DNA of 64,000 nucleotides from JBDZUZ01 sp040255445 (GTDB lineage: Bacteria; Planctomycetota; Phycisphaerae; Phycisphaerales; UBA1924). Shown here one piece after another: positions 19,006 through 27,744 of the stretch. A program made the position numbers and the translations under genes. The notes under the pieces were generated by a model. It was not told the DNA's origin. It ran no database searches and worked only from the letters and a program-made list of their open reading frames with translations. Location: NCBI GenBank assembly GCA_040255445.1, contig JBDZUZ010000003.1:1-64000 (forward strand). Direction: 5' to 3'. Each line of letters opens with the position of its first letter. Positions within the stretch are counted from its first letter, which is position 1.

Positions 19006-19968
19006 GTGCTGTCCTTCCTGCCGACCTGGTCGTTCTCTCGCATCAAGCCCGCCGCGGCGACGCCGGAGTTGAAGGCCGCGGCCGCGCGGCTGCGGGCGAC
19101 GGTGGAGGTGCTGGCGACGGACATCGGGCCGCGGCATGTGGGTGTGCCGGAGCGGTACAAGCTGGCGGAGCGGTTTCTGGAGTCGTCGCTGGCGAAGATG
19201 GGGTATGAGGTGCTGCGGCAGGAGATCCAGGCGCCGGGGATGGTGTGTGCCAATCTCGAGGCCCGGATACCGGGCGCGAAGCCCGGCGCGGCGGCCATTG
19301 TGGTTGGGGCGCATTACGACAGCGTGCCGGGGTGCCCTGCGGCGAACGACAATGGGAGCGGTGTGGCGGGTGTGCTGGAGGTAGCGCGCGCGTTCGCGAA
19401 GCGACGGCGGCTGGGCGGGGGTGGGTTCGAGCGTGAGCTGCGGTTCGTGCTCTTCGTGAACGAGGAGCCGCCGTTCTTTCACATCGGGGAGATGGGCAGC
19501 CAGCACTATGCGCGGGCGTGCCGGAAGCGCGGTGACAAGATCGACGGCATGGTGTGTCTCGAGACGATCGGGTACTACAGCGACCGGCCGCGGTCGCAGA
19601 TGTGGCCGCACCCGCTGCTGGCGAAGGTCCTTCCGGACCGGGCGGACTTCATCGCGTTCGTCGGGAGCACGCCGGCGCGGCGTTTGATCCGCCGCGCAGC
19701 GCGGAGTTTCCGCAGGCGGCGGGCGTTCACGCTCCTGGCAGCGACTGCGCCATCGAAGATTGATCATGTGAACTGGTCGGATCACCGCGGTTTCATCGAG
19801 TGCGGGTACCCGGCTTTCATGGTTACGGATACCGCGCTGTTCCGGTACAAGCACTATCACCACCCGACGGACACGGCGAACCAGTTGGATTATGTGTCGA
19901 TGGCGCGGGTGGTCACCGGCGTGGTCGGGATGGTTGAGGAACTGGCAGGGCCCGCGCGAAGTAGCTGA
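19006..19968 (+). CDS. M28-family zinc metallopeptidase
   Basis: This is a 320-residue protein of the M28 aminopeptidase family (two-zinc exopeptidases). The metal and catalytic residues appear in order: GAHYDSV (His/Asp), ANDNGSG (bridging Asp), NEEPP (catalytic Glu and ligand), ETIGYY, and HHPTDT near the C-terminus (last His). The N-terminus has no clear signal peptide, so a cytoplasmic or membrane-attached form is likely. Start is a GTG at 19006 without a good ribosome site; the true start may be a little downstream. The next gene begins 68 bases later on the same strand. Confidence 0.85.
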   Translation: MLSFLPTWSFSRIKPAAATPELKAAAARLRATVEVLATDIGPRHVGVPERYKLAERFLESSLAKMGYEVLRQEIQAPGMVCANLEARIPGAKPGAAAIVVGAHYDSVPGCPAANDNGSGVAGVLEVARAFAKRRRLGGGGFERELRFVLFVNEEPPFFHIGEMGSQHYARACRKRGDKIDGMVCLETIGYYSDRPRSQMWPHPLLAKVLPDRADFIAFVGSTPARRLIRRAARSFRRRRAFTLLAATAPSKIDHVNWSDHRGFIECGYPAFMVTDTALFRYKHYHHPTDTANQLDYVSMARVVTGVVGMVEELAGPARSS

Positions 19969-20036
19969 GCGATGTTGTGGGCCGATTGATCCGCGCGGTG
20001 TGGGAACCGGAGTCTGCATCCGGGGTCGCATGGGAC

Positions 20037-21005
20037 ATGAGACAGGTTCTTGCGATTGTGGGGGCGCTGGCCGCGGCTGTCGTTGCGGCAGCGCACCCGG
20101 GCAACGGAATCGCGGTCGCACCTGACGGCACCGTGTACTTCGCCGATGTGGCTCGGGAGACGATCTGGCGTGTGCCGCCCGGTGGCGGGCCGGTGGCGGC
20201 GGTGCGGGATCGGTGGACGCACTCGCTGCAGCTCGCGGCGGATGGCACGCTCTATTACGAGCGGGAGGAACCGGTTGAAGGTGTGGCTCCCGCGTCGTTC
20301 TGGCGGCTGACGCCGGAGGGCCGGAATGAGCGGCTGATCGCGCCGCAGTCGGACCGGCGGAGCTTCTCGGGGGGCGAGTTCGCGATCGATGAAGCGGGGA
20401 ATGTGTACTACCCGCACAGCGTGCGGGTCGGCGGCGAGTGGCGGACGCTGATCATGAAGCGCACGCCGTCGGGCGAGGTGAGCGAGTTCTCCGGCCGCGG
20501 CGATGGCGAGCTCTACAAGGATGGGGACGCCGCCACGGCGACGATCCGGATTGTCACATCGATGACGATGGCGCCGGATGGCGCGATCTACATCGCGGAC
20601 CGGGATCATGTGCGGCGGATCGAGACCGCGGCGGGGCGCGAGGGCGCTGTGACGACGATCGCCGCGGGGATCATCGATGAGAAGCCGGCGGATCCGCCGC
20701 ACACTTCGGGGCCCTCGACCACGATCAATCGGATCTATGGGATCGCGGTGGACGCGGCGGGGGAGGTGCTGGTGGCGTACTCGGCGGGTCGGCGGGTGGT
20801 GCGGATTGGGGCTGATGGCACGAGCGTGGTTGTGCGTGCAACGCCGGGGCGGTGGTCGCCGCTGGGCGTGGCCTGGGGTGCGGGCGGTGATGGAGGGAGT
20901 GCGGTGTACGTGCTCGAGGCGGCGGATGCATCGATCGAGCAGTTACGGGTTGTGCGAATCGAAGACGGCGAGGTTGAGACGGTGGTGGAGCTGCCGCGGC
21001 GGTGA
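20037..21005 (+). CDS. Exported NHL/SMP-30-like beta-propeller protein
   Basis: This is a 322-residue protein with signal peptide MRQVLAIVGALAAAVVAAAHP and repeated blade motifs: GIAVAPDGTVYFAD, SLQLAADGTLYYE, SMTMAPDGAIYIAD, GIAVDAAGEVLVAY. Each has the xDGxxYxAD strand pattern of NHL/SMP-30 propellers. It is probably periplasmic. Substrate or partner unknown. ATG 20037 starts the signal peptide. It is convergent with the PrpD gene (21 bases between stops). Confidence 0.75.
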   Translation: MRQVLAIVGALAAAVVAAAHPGNGIAVAPDGTVYFADVARETIWRVPPGGGPVAAVRDRWTHSLQLAADGTLYYEREEPVEGVAPASFWRLTPEGRNERLIAPQSDRRSFSGGEFAIDEAGNVYYPHSVRVGGEWRTLIMKRTPSGEVSEFSGRGDGELYKDGDAATATIRIVTSMTMAPDGAIYIADRDHVRRIETAAGREGAVTTIAAGIIDEKPADPPHTSGPSTTINRIYGIAVDAAGEVLVAYSAGRRVVRIGADGTSVVVRATPGRWSPLGVAWGAGGDGGSAVYVLEAADASIEQLRVVRIEDGEVETVVELPRR

Positions 21006-21026
21006 TTGCCGGCCGTGGTTGGGGCA

Positions 21027-22613
21027 TCACGCGCCGACGGCCCGCCACATCGCCGCGTTCTCGGATTCGGCGGAGGCGCAGGTGGCGGCGATAAGGCTTT
21101 CGAGCTCGGGGGCTTCGGCCAGGTCGTTGAGCAGCGCGAGGAGGCGGGCCACGCGGGTCGTGCCGAGCACGGGCTCGGCGAGGCTGCGGAACTTGGCCTC
21201 GATCTCGGCACCGGTCATCGGGTTGCGGGGGTCGCCCTTGGGGTAGTCGACCTGCGCAGAGAGCGTGCGGCCGTTGCGGAGCGTGATCGTGACGCGGCTG
21301 GGCTGGGAGGCGGGGAAGCGGGCCTCAAAATCCGTGTTGGGCACGATGCGGATCAGATCCATGACCGGGCGGAGGGCGGGGTCGCTCACGCGGTGCTCAT
21401 CGAACTGCGCGGGGGTGACCGCGCCGTCGATGAGGCCGACGGCGAGGGCGTAGGGGAGCGAGTGGTCGGCGGTCTCGCGGGTGGTGGGGCGGTACTTGGC
21501 GGGATCGCCGAGGATGTCGGCAGCGCGGGCGATGACCTCGACCGTGACGGACTCGATCTGCGAAGTGACGAACGCCGCATCGATGCTGTGCTCAGCGCGC
21601 AGAGACATCAGCACCGAGAGCGGCGAGTGCATCAGCGCTTCGACGGGGAAGGACTTCATCGAGCAGTCGATGATGCGGTAGTGGTCGGCGGGTGTGGCTG
21701 GGAGGTTGCGGGTGAGGCCTTCGCGGTCGAAGGTGCAGGGTTCGCCGCCGCGGGCGGTGCGCGCGCTGGCGTGGCCCATGGCGTGGAAAAGGCCTTCCTT
21801 GCCGTCGATGATGTGCGCCGGGCCGGTGAAGCCGCGCTGGGCGAGGAGGGCGGATTCGACGCCCATCCGCGCGGCCCAGGGATCGACGGTGTTCTTCATC
21901 ATGGTGAGGCCGCCGGCGGTGACTGCGCCGAGGGTGCCGGTGCGGGAAGCGCAGATGCCCAGGGCGTTGACGAGCTGCGCCGGGCTGAGACTGAGCACGC
22001 GGCCGCAGACGAGCGCGGCGGTGAAGCCCGAGAGCGTGGCGTGGTGCCAGCCGTACTCGCGGATGCCGGGGCGGCCGATCTCGGCGAAGCGGCATTGCAG
22101 CTCATAGGTGAGCACGGTGGCGAGGATGAGGTCGCGGCCGGTGAGGCCCAAGTACTGGCAGAGCGCGAGCGGGCCGCAGATGAGGTCGGAGGGGTGGCAG
22201 GGATCGGCCTTCCAGTAGATGTCGTTGAAGTCCATAGCGCGGACGAGGTGACTGTTGAGGAAGGCGGCGTCGACGGGGTTGGTGCGGAAGCCGCCGACGA
22301 AGACGCCGCAGGGGCCACGGCCGGTGTCGCCGTCGAGCACGCCGCTCATCGCGCGGTGGTGTTCGAGGAGGATGTGCGCATCCTCGGTGCGACTGCCGCC
22401 GATGGCGCAGCCGATCGAATCGATCCAGAAGCGGCGGGCGGCGTCGATCGCGCCGGGGCTGAGCGCATCGAAGGTCATCGAGGCGACCCAGTTGGCGAGG
22501 TCGTGGGCGATGAAGTCGGTGGTGCGATAGGTGGGAAGGTTGTGGCTCGTGCGGTGCGTAGCGGTTGCATTGGGGCGGGCGGTGATGGCGGGCGTTGCGG
22601 TCGTGGTCGTCAT
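21027..22613 (-). CDS. MmgE/PrpD-family dehydratase
   Basis: This is a 528-residue protein of the MmgE/PrpD family, which in known members dehydrates 2-methylcitrate or citrate to the aconitate form. Recognisable stretches: DFIAHDLANWVASMTFDALSP, DAARRFWIDSIGCAIGG, LNSHLVRAMDFNDIY, GRPGIREYGWHHATLSGF, ASRTGTLGAVTAGGLTMMK, DHYRIIDCSMKSFPVEA and a C-terminal TLRNGRTLSAQVDYPKGDPRNPM. An extra N-terminal tail of about 25 Thr/Ala-rich residues is present. It is the last gene of the citrate-synthase/HD/aconitase/dehydrogenase operon, 62 bases after the dehydrogenase. It would supply the dehydration step for the tricarboxylate made by the first gene. The substrate is not determined. Confidence 0.9.
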   Translation of the reverse strand: MTTTTATPAITARPNATATHRTSHNLPTYRTTDFIAHDLANWVASMTFDALSPGAIDAARRFWIDSIGCAIGGSRTEDAHILLEHHRAMSGVLDGDTGRGPCGVFVGGFRTNPVDAAFLNSHLVRAMDFNDIYWKADPCHPSDLICGPLALCQYLGLTGRDLILATVLTYELQCRFAEIGRPGIREYGWHHATLSGFTAALVCGRVLSLSPAQLVNALGICASRTGTLGAVTAGGLTMMKNTVDPWAARMGVESALLAQRGFTGPAHIIDGKEGLFHAMGHASARTARGGEPCTFDREGLTRNLPATPADHYRIIDCSMKSFPVEALMHSPLSVLMSLRAEHSIDAAFVTSQIESVTVEVIARAADILGDPAKYRPTTRETADHSLPYALAVGLIDGAVTPAQFDEHRVSDPALRPVMDLIRIVPNTDFEARFPASQPSRVTITLRNGRTLSAQVDYPKGDPRNPMTGAEIEAKFRSLAEPVLGTTRVARLLALLNDLAEAPELESLIAATCASAESENAAMWRAVGA

Positions 22614-22675
22614 GGGTTGCTCTCTTGGAAGCGGTGGTGGCGTGTTGGGCGGTTCGGGTGTGGCGGAGACGATGG

Positions 22676-23944
22676 TCAGGCGAGGGCGGGCGCTGCGGTG
22701 TTGGTCGTCGCCTCGGCCGCGCTCGCATCGAGCGGCGCGAGTCTGGCGATCATGGCGTCGGTGACGCTGGCGGTTGTGCCGCGGCCGCCTCGGCCGACGA
22801 CATCGGGCGTGTCGATCGCGCCATCGCGGAGTGCGGTAGCGACGGCGCTCTCGATTCCCTCGGCGATGTCGGCGCGGCCCAGCCATGCGGCGAGCATCGC
22901 GGCGGAACGGATCGCGGCGGTGGGGTTGGCGATGCCGCGGCCGGCGATATCGGGGGCGGAGCCGTGCGTGGGTTCGAAGACCGCGAAGGAGTCGCCGATG
23001 TTGGCCGAGGGCGCGAAGCCGAGTCCACCGACGAGACCCGCGGCGAGATCGCTCACGATGTCGCCGAACATGTTCTCCGCGACGACGACATCGAAGCGGC
23101 CGGGGTCCATCACCATCTGCATGCAGGCGGCATCGATGTTGGCGGTGCGGGCTTCGACCGTCGGGAACTCCGCCGCGGCGTGGTCGAATGCTTCCTGCAT
23201 CACCGCGCCGGTTTCGCGGAGGACATTGGGCTTGTCGAGGAGCGTGACGCTTCGGCGGCCATGATCACGGGCGTAGGTGAACGCGGCGCGGCAGATGCGG
23301 AGGCACCCGTGCTCGCTGACGATGCGGGTGGACATCGCGACGGTGTTGAGGCCGCGATCGAACCAGCGGCGCATGAGCGTCGGATGGCCTGTTGCCGGGT
23401 CAGCCATGGCGGTTGCGAGCGGTTCGGGGAGGCCGCGCCACTCGATGCCGCCGTAGAGGCCCTCGGTGTTCTCGCGGAAGACGGTGATGTCGGCGGTGTC
23501 GTGGAGGTTGGCGGGGTTGCCGGGGAGCGCGCGGCAGGGACGGACCGCGGCGTAGAGGTCGAACTCCTGGCGGAGGCGAACGATCGGGCTGCGGTAGCGG
23601 AGGCCGCGGTTCTGCAGGTGCGGCGCCAGTTCGCGGTCGGCGACGGCCGCCGGCTTGCTGGTGATCGCGCCCATGAGCGCGGCATCGCAGGTGCGGAGCA
23701 GTTCGAGTGTGCGGGGCGGGAGCGGGTCGCCCTCTTCGGCCCAGCAGCGCCAGCCGATATCGGCGGGGATGTATTCGGCCGCGAGGCCCGCGGCGGTGAG
23801 TACGCGGACGGCCTGTTCGGTGACCTCGGGGCCGATGCCGTCGCCGGGGAGGAGGGCGATGCGGGGGGTGCGTGTGCTGCCGCTGCGGTGTGCGGTGGGG
23901 GAGGTGTGGGGAGTGGGGGGAGTGGGGGGAGTGGGGGAGATCAT
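22676..23944 (-). CDS. Isocitrate/isopropylmalate/homoisocitrate-type dehydrogenase
   Basis: This is a 422-residue NAD(P)-dependent beta-hydroxyacid oxidative decarboxylase of the IDH/IPMDH/HICDH family. Motifs: IALLPGDGIGPEV, AITSKPAA, VRPCRALPGN, FRENTEGLYGGIEWRG, LDKPNVLRETG (catalytic Lys), DVVVAENMFGDIVSDLAAGL (metal Asp residues) and FEPTHGSAPDIAGRGIANP (NAD loop). Substrate-defining residues cannot be assigned safely, so homoisocitrate, isocitrate, isopropylmalate and tartrate types all remain possible. N-terminal 20 residues are Pro/Thr-rich. Its ATG overlaps the aconitase stop (ATGA), so translation is coupled. The operon suggests oxidative decarboxylation after isomerisation. Confidence 0.88.
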   Translation of the reverse strand: MISPTPPTPPTPHTSPTAHRSGSTRTPRIALLPGDGIGPEVTEQAVRVLTAAGLAAEYIPADIGWRCWAEEGDPLPPRTLELLRTCDAALMGAITSKPAAVADRELAPHLQNRGLRYRSPIVRLRQEFDLYAAVRPCRALPGNPANLHDTADITVFRENTEGLYGGIEWRGLPEPLATAMADPATGHPTLMRRWFDRGLNTVAMSTRIVSEHGCLRICRAAFTYARDHGRRSVTLLDKPNVLRETGAVMQEAFDHAAAEFPTVEARTANIDAACMQMVMDPGRFDVVVAENMFGDIVSDLAAGLVGGLGFAPSANIGDSFAVFEPTHGSAPDIAGRGIANPTAAIRSAAMLAAWLGRADIAEGIESAVATALRDGAIDTPDVVGRGGRGTTASVTDAMIARLAPLDASAAEATTNTAAPALA

Positions 23945-25926
23945 GCGAGGACTCCGTGCTTGGCCGCGATCTGATCGCGGATGAGGTTCTCGAACCCGCC
24001 GGCGACGATGAGCCGTTGTGCGACCTCGCTGAGCGGCGTGAAGCGGAACTCGCGCTCGAGTGCGCGGATGATGCCGGCGGCGAAGTCGATGGTGAGGTCG
24101 GGGCCGGTCAGGGTGCGGGTGTCGGGCGTGTCCGCGGCCCGCGCGGTGAGCACATCGGCGAGCGACGGGCACTCCAGCGCAAGGACGCCGTTGTTGAAGG
24201 CGTTGCGCTGGAAGGTCTGGCTCATGCTCGCGGCGATGATCGCGGCGATGCCGCGGGACTGGAGCGCTGTGGCGGCCTGCTCGCGGCTGGAGCCGGTGCC
24301 GAAGTTGCGTCCGGCAATCAGGATGTCACCGGGGAGTGCGGTTGTCTGGAAGGCGGGGTCGTAGTTGAGCAGGGCGTAGCGGCCCTGCTCGGCCCGCGTG
24401 ATGTCGTCGCGGTAAGTGACGTCCTTGCCGTAGATCCCATCGGTGTCGATGTTGTCACGGGTGAGGATGATGGAGCGGCCGCGGATCACCGCGGGGAAGC
24501 CGTCGATGATCGGTCGCGGGGCTGCGGTGAGTGGCGCCGTTGTAGTGCGGGAGAGTGCTGTGCCGCGGGGCGCGAGGTGGGACGGCGGCGTATTTGCGTG
24601 TCGCGGTGCGGCGATCACGCCGCGGATGGCGGATTCGGCGACGACAGCGGGGCTGGCGAGGTAGCAGTCGGCATCGCGGGCGCCCATGCGGCCCTCGTAG
24701 TTGCGATTGGTCGCGCTGATACCGACTTCGCCGGGGCGGAGCGTGCCGCGGCCCAGGCCGATGCAGGCGCCGCAGCCGCTGGGGAGTGCGATCGCGCCGG
24801 CGTTGATGAGCCGCTGCCAGATGCCGCGGGCGCGGGCCTGTTCTTCGATGGTGGCGGATGCCGCGGCGATGTAGAACTCAACTCCCGGAGCCACGCGGCG
24901 GGTGTCCCCGAAGACCGCCGCGGCGGCTTCGAGATCGGAGAGCCGCGCGTTGACACAGCTCATCAGGTAGGCCTTGTTGATGCGGATCTGCTCGGTCTCG
25001 ATCTCCGCGGCGGCTCGGGAGCGCCAGACGTTGTTGGGGCCGGTGACATGCGGGGTGACGGTGGTCAGGTCCAGCGTGAGTTCGCGGTCGTAGGGCGCAT
25101 CCGGATCTGGAGAGAAGGAGTCGCGGCTATTCCAGAGACGATCGATCTCCGCCCAGCCGGCGGCGGCGCCAGCTGCGGGCCGCGCGAGCAGCCAGTCGCG
25201 GAGCGTCTCATCGAAGGGGAACCAAGCGGCGAGCGCACCCCACTCGGTGGACATGTTCGCGATGGTCATGCGGTCGTCGATGGACAGGCTGGCTACGCCG
25301 TCGCCGGCGAACTCAAGCGCAGCGTTGAGCGCTTCACCTTGGTGGAAGATGCGGCAGAGGGTGAGGATGATGTCCTTGCCGGTCGAGCCGGCGCTCAGTC
25401 GGCCGGTGAGTGTGACGCGGACGCGGGGCGGGATCGCCCACCAGGTCTCGCCCGTGGCCCAGATCGCCGCGGCATCGGTGCGGACGACGGGGGTGCCCAG
25501 CGCAGCGAGGGCGCCGTACATCGTGCTGTGCGAGTCAGACCCGACGATGAGATCGCCGGGGCGGACGAAGCCTTCCTCGATCATGACCTGGTGCGCGATG
25601 CCGCGGCCGGGCGGGTAGTAGCGGAGGTTGTGGCTCTCGGCGAAGCGGCGGATCGCGGCGTACTTGCCGAGGTTCTCGGGTGTGTGGTTCTGGATGTCGT
25701 GATCGATGGCGATGACCGGCTGTGTGGGGTCGAAGATCGCGGCATCCGGGCCGGCCAGAGACTGGAACTTGGGGATGACCGCGCTGGTGTTGTCGTGCGT
25801 CATGACATGACGCGGGCGGATGGAGACGAAATCACCGCCGCGGGGCGGCTCCGCGGCGGTCCAGCCGGGGGCGTGACGGGCGACGATCTTCTCGGTTGCG
25901 GTCCGGGGGGCGGTGCGGTCGTTCAT
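23941..25926 (-). CDS. Fused homoaconitase / isopropylmalate-isomerase-like hydro-lyase
   Basis: This is a 661-residue single-chain enzyme joining the large (Fe-S) and small (swivel) parts that are usually separate in LeuCD/homoaconitase. The large part has EKIVARHAPG, DHDIQNHTPEN and SDSHSTMYGALAALG, and the cluster cysteines in LMSCVNARLSD and SGCGACIGLGRG. A linker near residue 430 precedes the small part with RGRSIILTRDNIDTDGIYGKD and GRNFGTGSSREQAATAL. It should isomerise a 2-hydroxy-tricarboxylate through an aconitate-like intermediate. Both ends overlap neighbours by ATGA. Canonical TCA aconitase is unlikely: the chain is shorter and of the IPM/homoaconitase type. Confidence 0.88.
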   Translation of the reverse strand: MNDRTAPRTATEKIVARHAPGWTAAEPPRGGDFVSIRPRHVMTHDNTSAVIPKFQSLAGPDAAIFDPTQPVIAIDHDIQNHTPENLGKYAAIRRFAESHNLRYYPPGRGIAHQVMIEEGFVRPGDLIVGSDSHSTMYGALAALGTPVVRTDAAAIWATGETWWAIPPRVRVTLTGRLSAGSTGKDIILTLCRIFHQGEALNAALEFAGDGVASLSIDDRMTIANMSTEWGALAAWFPFDETLRDWLLARPAAGAAAGWAEIDRLWNSRDSFSPDPDAPYDRELTLDLTTVTPHVTGPNNVWRSRAAAEIETEQIRINKAYLMSCVNARLSDLEAAAAVFGDTRRVAPGVEFYIAAASATIEEQARARGIWQRLINAGAIALPSGCGACIGLGRGTLRPGEVGISATNRNYEGRMGARDADCYLASPAVVAESAIRGVIAAPRHANTPPSHLAPRGTALSRTTTAPLTAAPRPIIDGFPAVIRGRSIILTRDNIDTDGIYGKDVTYRDDITRAEQGRYALLNYDPAFQTTALPGDILIAGRNFGTGSSREQAATALQSRGIAAIIAASMSQTFQRNAFNNGVLALECPSLADVLTARAADTPDTRTLTGPDLTIDFAAGIIRALEREFRFTPLSEVAQRLIVAGGFENLIRDQIAAKHGVLA

Positions 25927-26501
25927 CGCGCACCTCCGAGCAGCTTCGCGATATCGAAGTCGATGAAGTCCGCGTGGTGGAAGATGATGCTCTCGATCGA
26001 TCGCTGCACGCGGTCGCCCTCGTGGCTGTGGGTGGCGACGATGTGCTGCACTGCGGGCGGAAGGCCGAACTTCTCGCAGAGAGCGACGCCGATGAAGGGG
26101 TGGCGGACGAACCGGCCGTGCTCGCTCTGGCGCGGCGAGCCGGCTGGGTCGAGCTCGATCTCAATGAGCTTGCCGACATCGGCGAGCAGGGCGCCGGCGA
26201 TCAGGGCATCGCGGTCGATCGGGATTCGGTCGCCGAAGATACGGCTGAGCACATCGGCGATCGCGATGCACTGGAGCGAGCCGCTGTTGACATGCTCGAT
26301 GAAGGTGAGGTTGATGCGACCCGCGAGCAAAGTGAAGGGGAGGTCGCGGAGCTGGCGGGTGGTCCAGCCGCGTCCGGCGTTGCCGCGGCGGGTTGATTCG
26401 AGCCAGCATTTGATGACGCGGTCGCGGAGCGTGCCATCGCGGATCTCCGCGAGCGGGGGCAGGAGCTCGATGATCGCGGCTTGGTCGATTGACTGACTCA
26501 T
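25923..26501 (-). CDS. HD-domain-like protein in the citrate-synthase operon
   Basis: This is a 192-residue soluble protein resembling HD-domain metal-dependent phosphohydrolases. A His (FIEHV, His70), a signature LLADVGKLIEIE (108-113), HPFIGVALCEKFGLPPAVQHIVATHSHEGD (His134, His158/160) and HHADF (Asp178) occur in order. The defining HD pair is altered to AD (Ala107-Asp108), so metal binding may be reduced or different. It is joined by ATGA overlaps to both the citrate-synthase-like and the aconitase-like genes. Such placement suggests a regulator or accessory factor for this pathway; that is inference. Confidence 0.65.
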   Translation of the reverse strand: MSQSIDQAAIIELLPPLAEIRDGTLRDRVIKCWLESTRRGNAGRGWTTRQLRDLPFTLLAGRINLTFIEHVNSGSLQCIAIADVLSRIFGDRIPIDRDALIAGALLADVGKLIEIELDPAGSPRQSEHGRFVRHPFIGVALCEKFGLPPAVQHIVATHSHEGDRVQRSIESIIFHHADFIDFDIAKLLGGAR

Positions 26502-27418
26502 CGTGCGGCCTCCGTGCGGGGATCGCAGGCCGTGCGGTCGGCGGCGATGAGATCGCGGTCGATGGTGCGGTCGAAGCTCGGGTCCTTGCGGGTCGCGAGA
26601 GCCGTGAAGCGGTTGGGCGTCTCGGCGAGTTCTTCCTGATGCAGCCGCGCAATGTTGGGCAGGCGGCCGATGATCACAAAGAGCAGCGCGGTCTCGGGGC
26701 TGAAGCCCATGTCGAGCAGCAGCCCCGCGGCGATACCGTCGATGTTGATGGGGACGTTCTTCTCGCGGTGCAGGATGCGGCCGATCGCCCGGACGTTGGC
26801 GACATGGCGGCCCTGCCACTCGAGTTCATCGGCGAGAGCGAGCAGCGCGCGGACGCGGGGGTCGGCGTCTTCCTGCAGGTCTGTGCGGTGCGATGGGCCG
26901 GGCTCGGACTTGTGGAAGCGGTGGCCGTAGCCCCAGATGCGTTCGCGCGTGGCGAGGCGGCGGGCGACGAAGGCCTCGGGTGTGTCACCGCTCCGATCGA
27001 GTTCGAGCAGGTCGAGCATCGCCCGCTCGAGGGCGCCGAAGTGGAACGCGCCCATCGCGCCGGCGATGAAACTCATCGCGGTGGCCGCAAAGGGGGCGCG
27101 GACGCTCGCGGCGACGCGGGCGCCGTGCGTTGAAGGAGAGGTCACGCCGTGCTCGCAGAGCGAGACCAGGTAGGCTTCCATCATGCGGCGCTCGAGCGGC
27201 GTCGGCACGCGGGCCTGCAACTGGAAGAAGAGCATGTCGATATAGCCCATCTGGGCGACGAGATCGCCGATGGGGATGCCGCGGGCGAGGATTTCGCCGT
27301 CGCGCACGAGGCTGGGGCCGTCGAATGCGGTGGGGGTGTTGGGCTCGGCCGACGCTGCGGGATCGGCGCACGACGCATCGATGACCGCTGGGTCGGGGAG
27401 GACGGTTGATTCGGGCAT
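26498..27418 (-). CDS. Citrate-synthase-like (citryl-CoA lyase-like) enzyme
   Basis: This is a 306-residue protein of the citrate synthase superfamily, shorter than the usual 370-430 residues. The three catalytic residues are in place: His in GAMGAFHFGALE (where citrate synthase has GPLHGGAN), His in WGYGHRFHK, and Asp in INIDGIAAG. It probably condenses an acyl-CoA with a 2-oxo acid or cleaves such a product. Size and the N-terminal DGPSLVRDGEILARG segment resemble citryl-CoA lyase-type proteins. First gene of the operon; its stop overlaps the HD gene start. The acyl acceptor is unknown. Confidence 0.85.
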   Translation of the reverse strand: MPESTVLPDPAVIDASCADPAASAEPNTPTAFDGPSLVRDGEILARGIPIGDLVAQMGYIDMLFFQLQARVPTPLERRMMEAYLVSLCEHGVTSPSTHGARVAASVRAPFAATAMSFIAGAMGAFHFGALERAMLDLLELDRSGDTPEAFVARRLATRERIWGYGHRFHKSEPGPSHRTDLQEDADPRVRALLALADELEWQGRHVANVRAIGRILHREKNVPINIDGIAAGLLLDMGFSPETALLFVIIGRLPNIARLHQEELAETPNRFTALATRKDPSFDRTIDRDLIAADRTACDPRTEAAR

Positions 27419-27744
27419 GGTCGGCTCCGGGACATCGGTCTCGGGCCGGGGGTCATCGCGCGGGGGTCGCCCGCTACGAAAACACCCCCGGCTCGGGCCG
27501 GGGGTGCTGTTCGTTGGTTCGTTTCGGGTGCTCGGGTCTTACCCGCCGCGGACTCCGAACGACAACGCCACCCGGCTCGTGGCCGCGGGGGTTGCTTTCG
27601 GAGCTTTCAGGGCGGAGTTGATCATGAGCGGGTTGATTGTGCCGGTTCGCGGAGGCGAGTCAAGCCGCCGTACCGGCCGAGCTATTCATCGGTCGCCTGG
27701 CGGGGCTTGGCTTGAATCGGGCGTTTGGGGGTGTTGGAGCAGTA
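27419..27744. other. Intergenic region before the citrate-synthase-like operon
   Basis: It holds the promoter region of the minus-strand operon that starts at 27418 and a terminator hairpin (27476-27506). No gene was seen. Confidence 0.5.
27476..27506 (-). terminator. Terminator downstream of the 27745 gene
   Basis: A 10-bp perfect stem CACCCCCGGC / GCCGGGGGTG with a TCGG loop (27483-27506) is followed on the minus strand by TTTTCG. It lies about 240 bases after the stop of the 27745-28728 gene and 58 bases before the operon starting at 27418. Confidence 0.7.

Noticed and set aside
21006..26496. Long plus-strand frames opposite the citrate-synthase-like operon
   Set aside because: Antisense translations are Gly/Ala/Asp-rich repeats without motifs; the minus-strand proteins have full enzyme signatures.
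27419..27744. Small gene in the gap before the citrate-synthase-like operon
   Set aside because: Open frames are short, arginine-rich and without ribosome sites; only a terminator and presumably a promoter are there.
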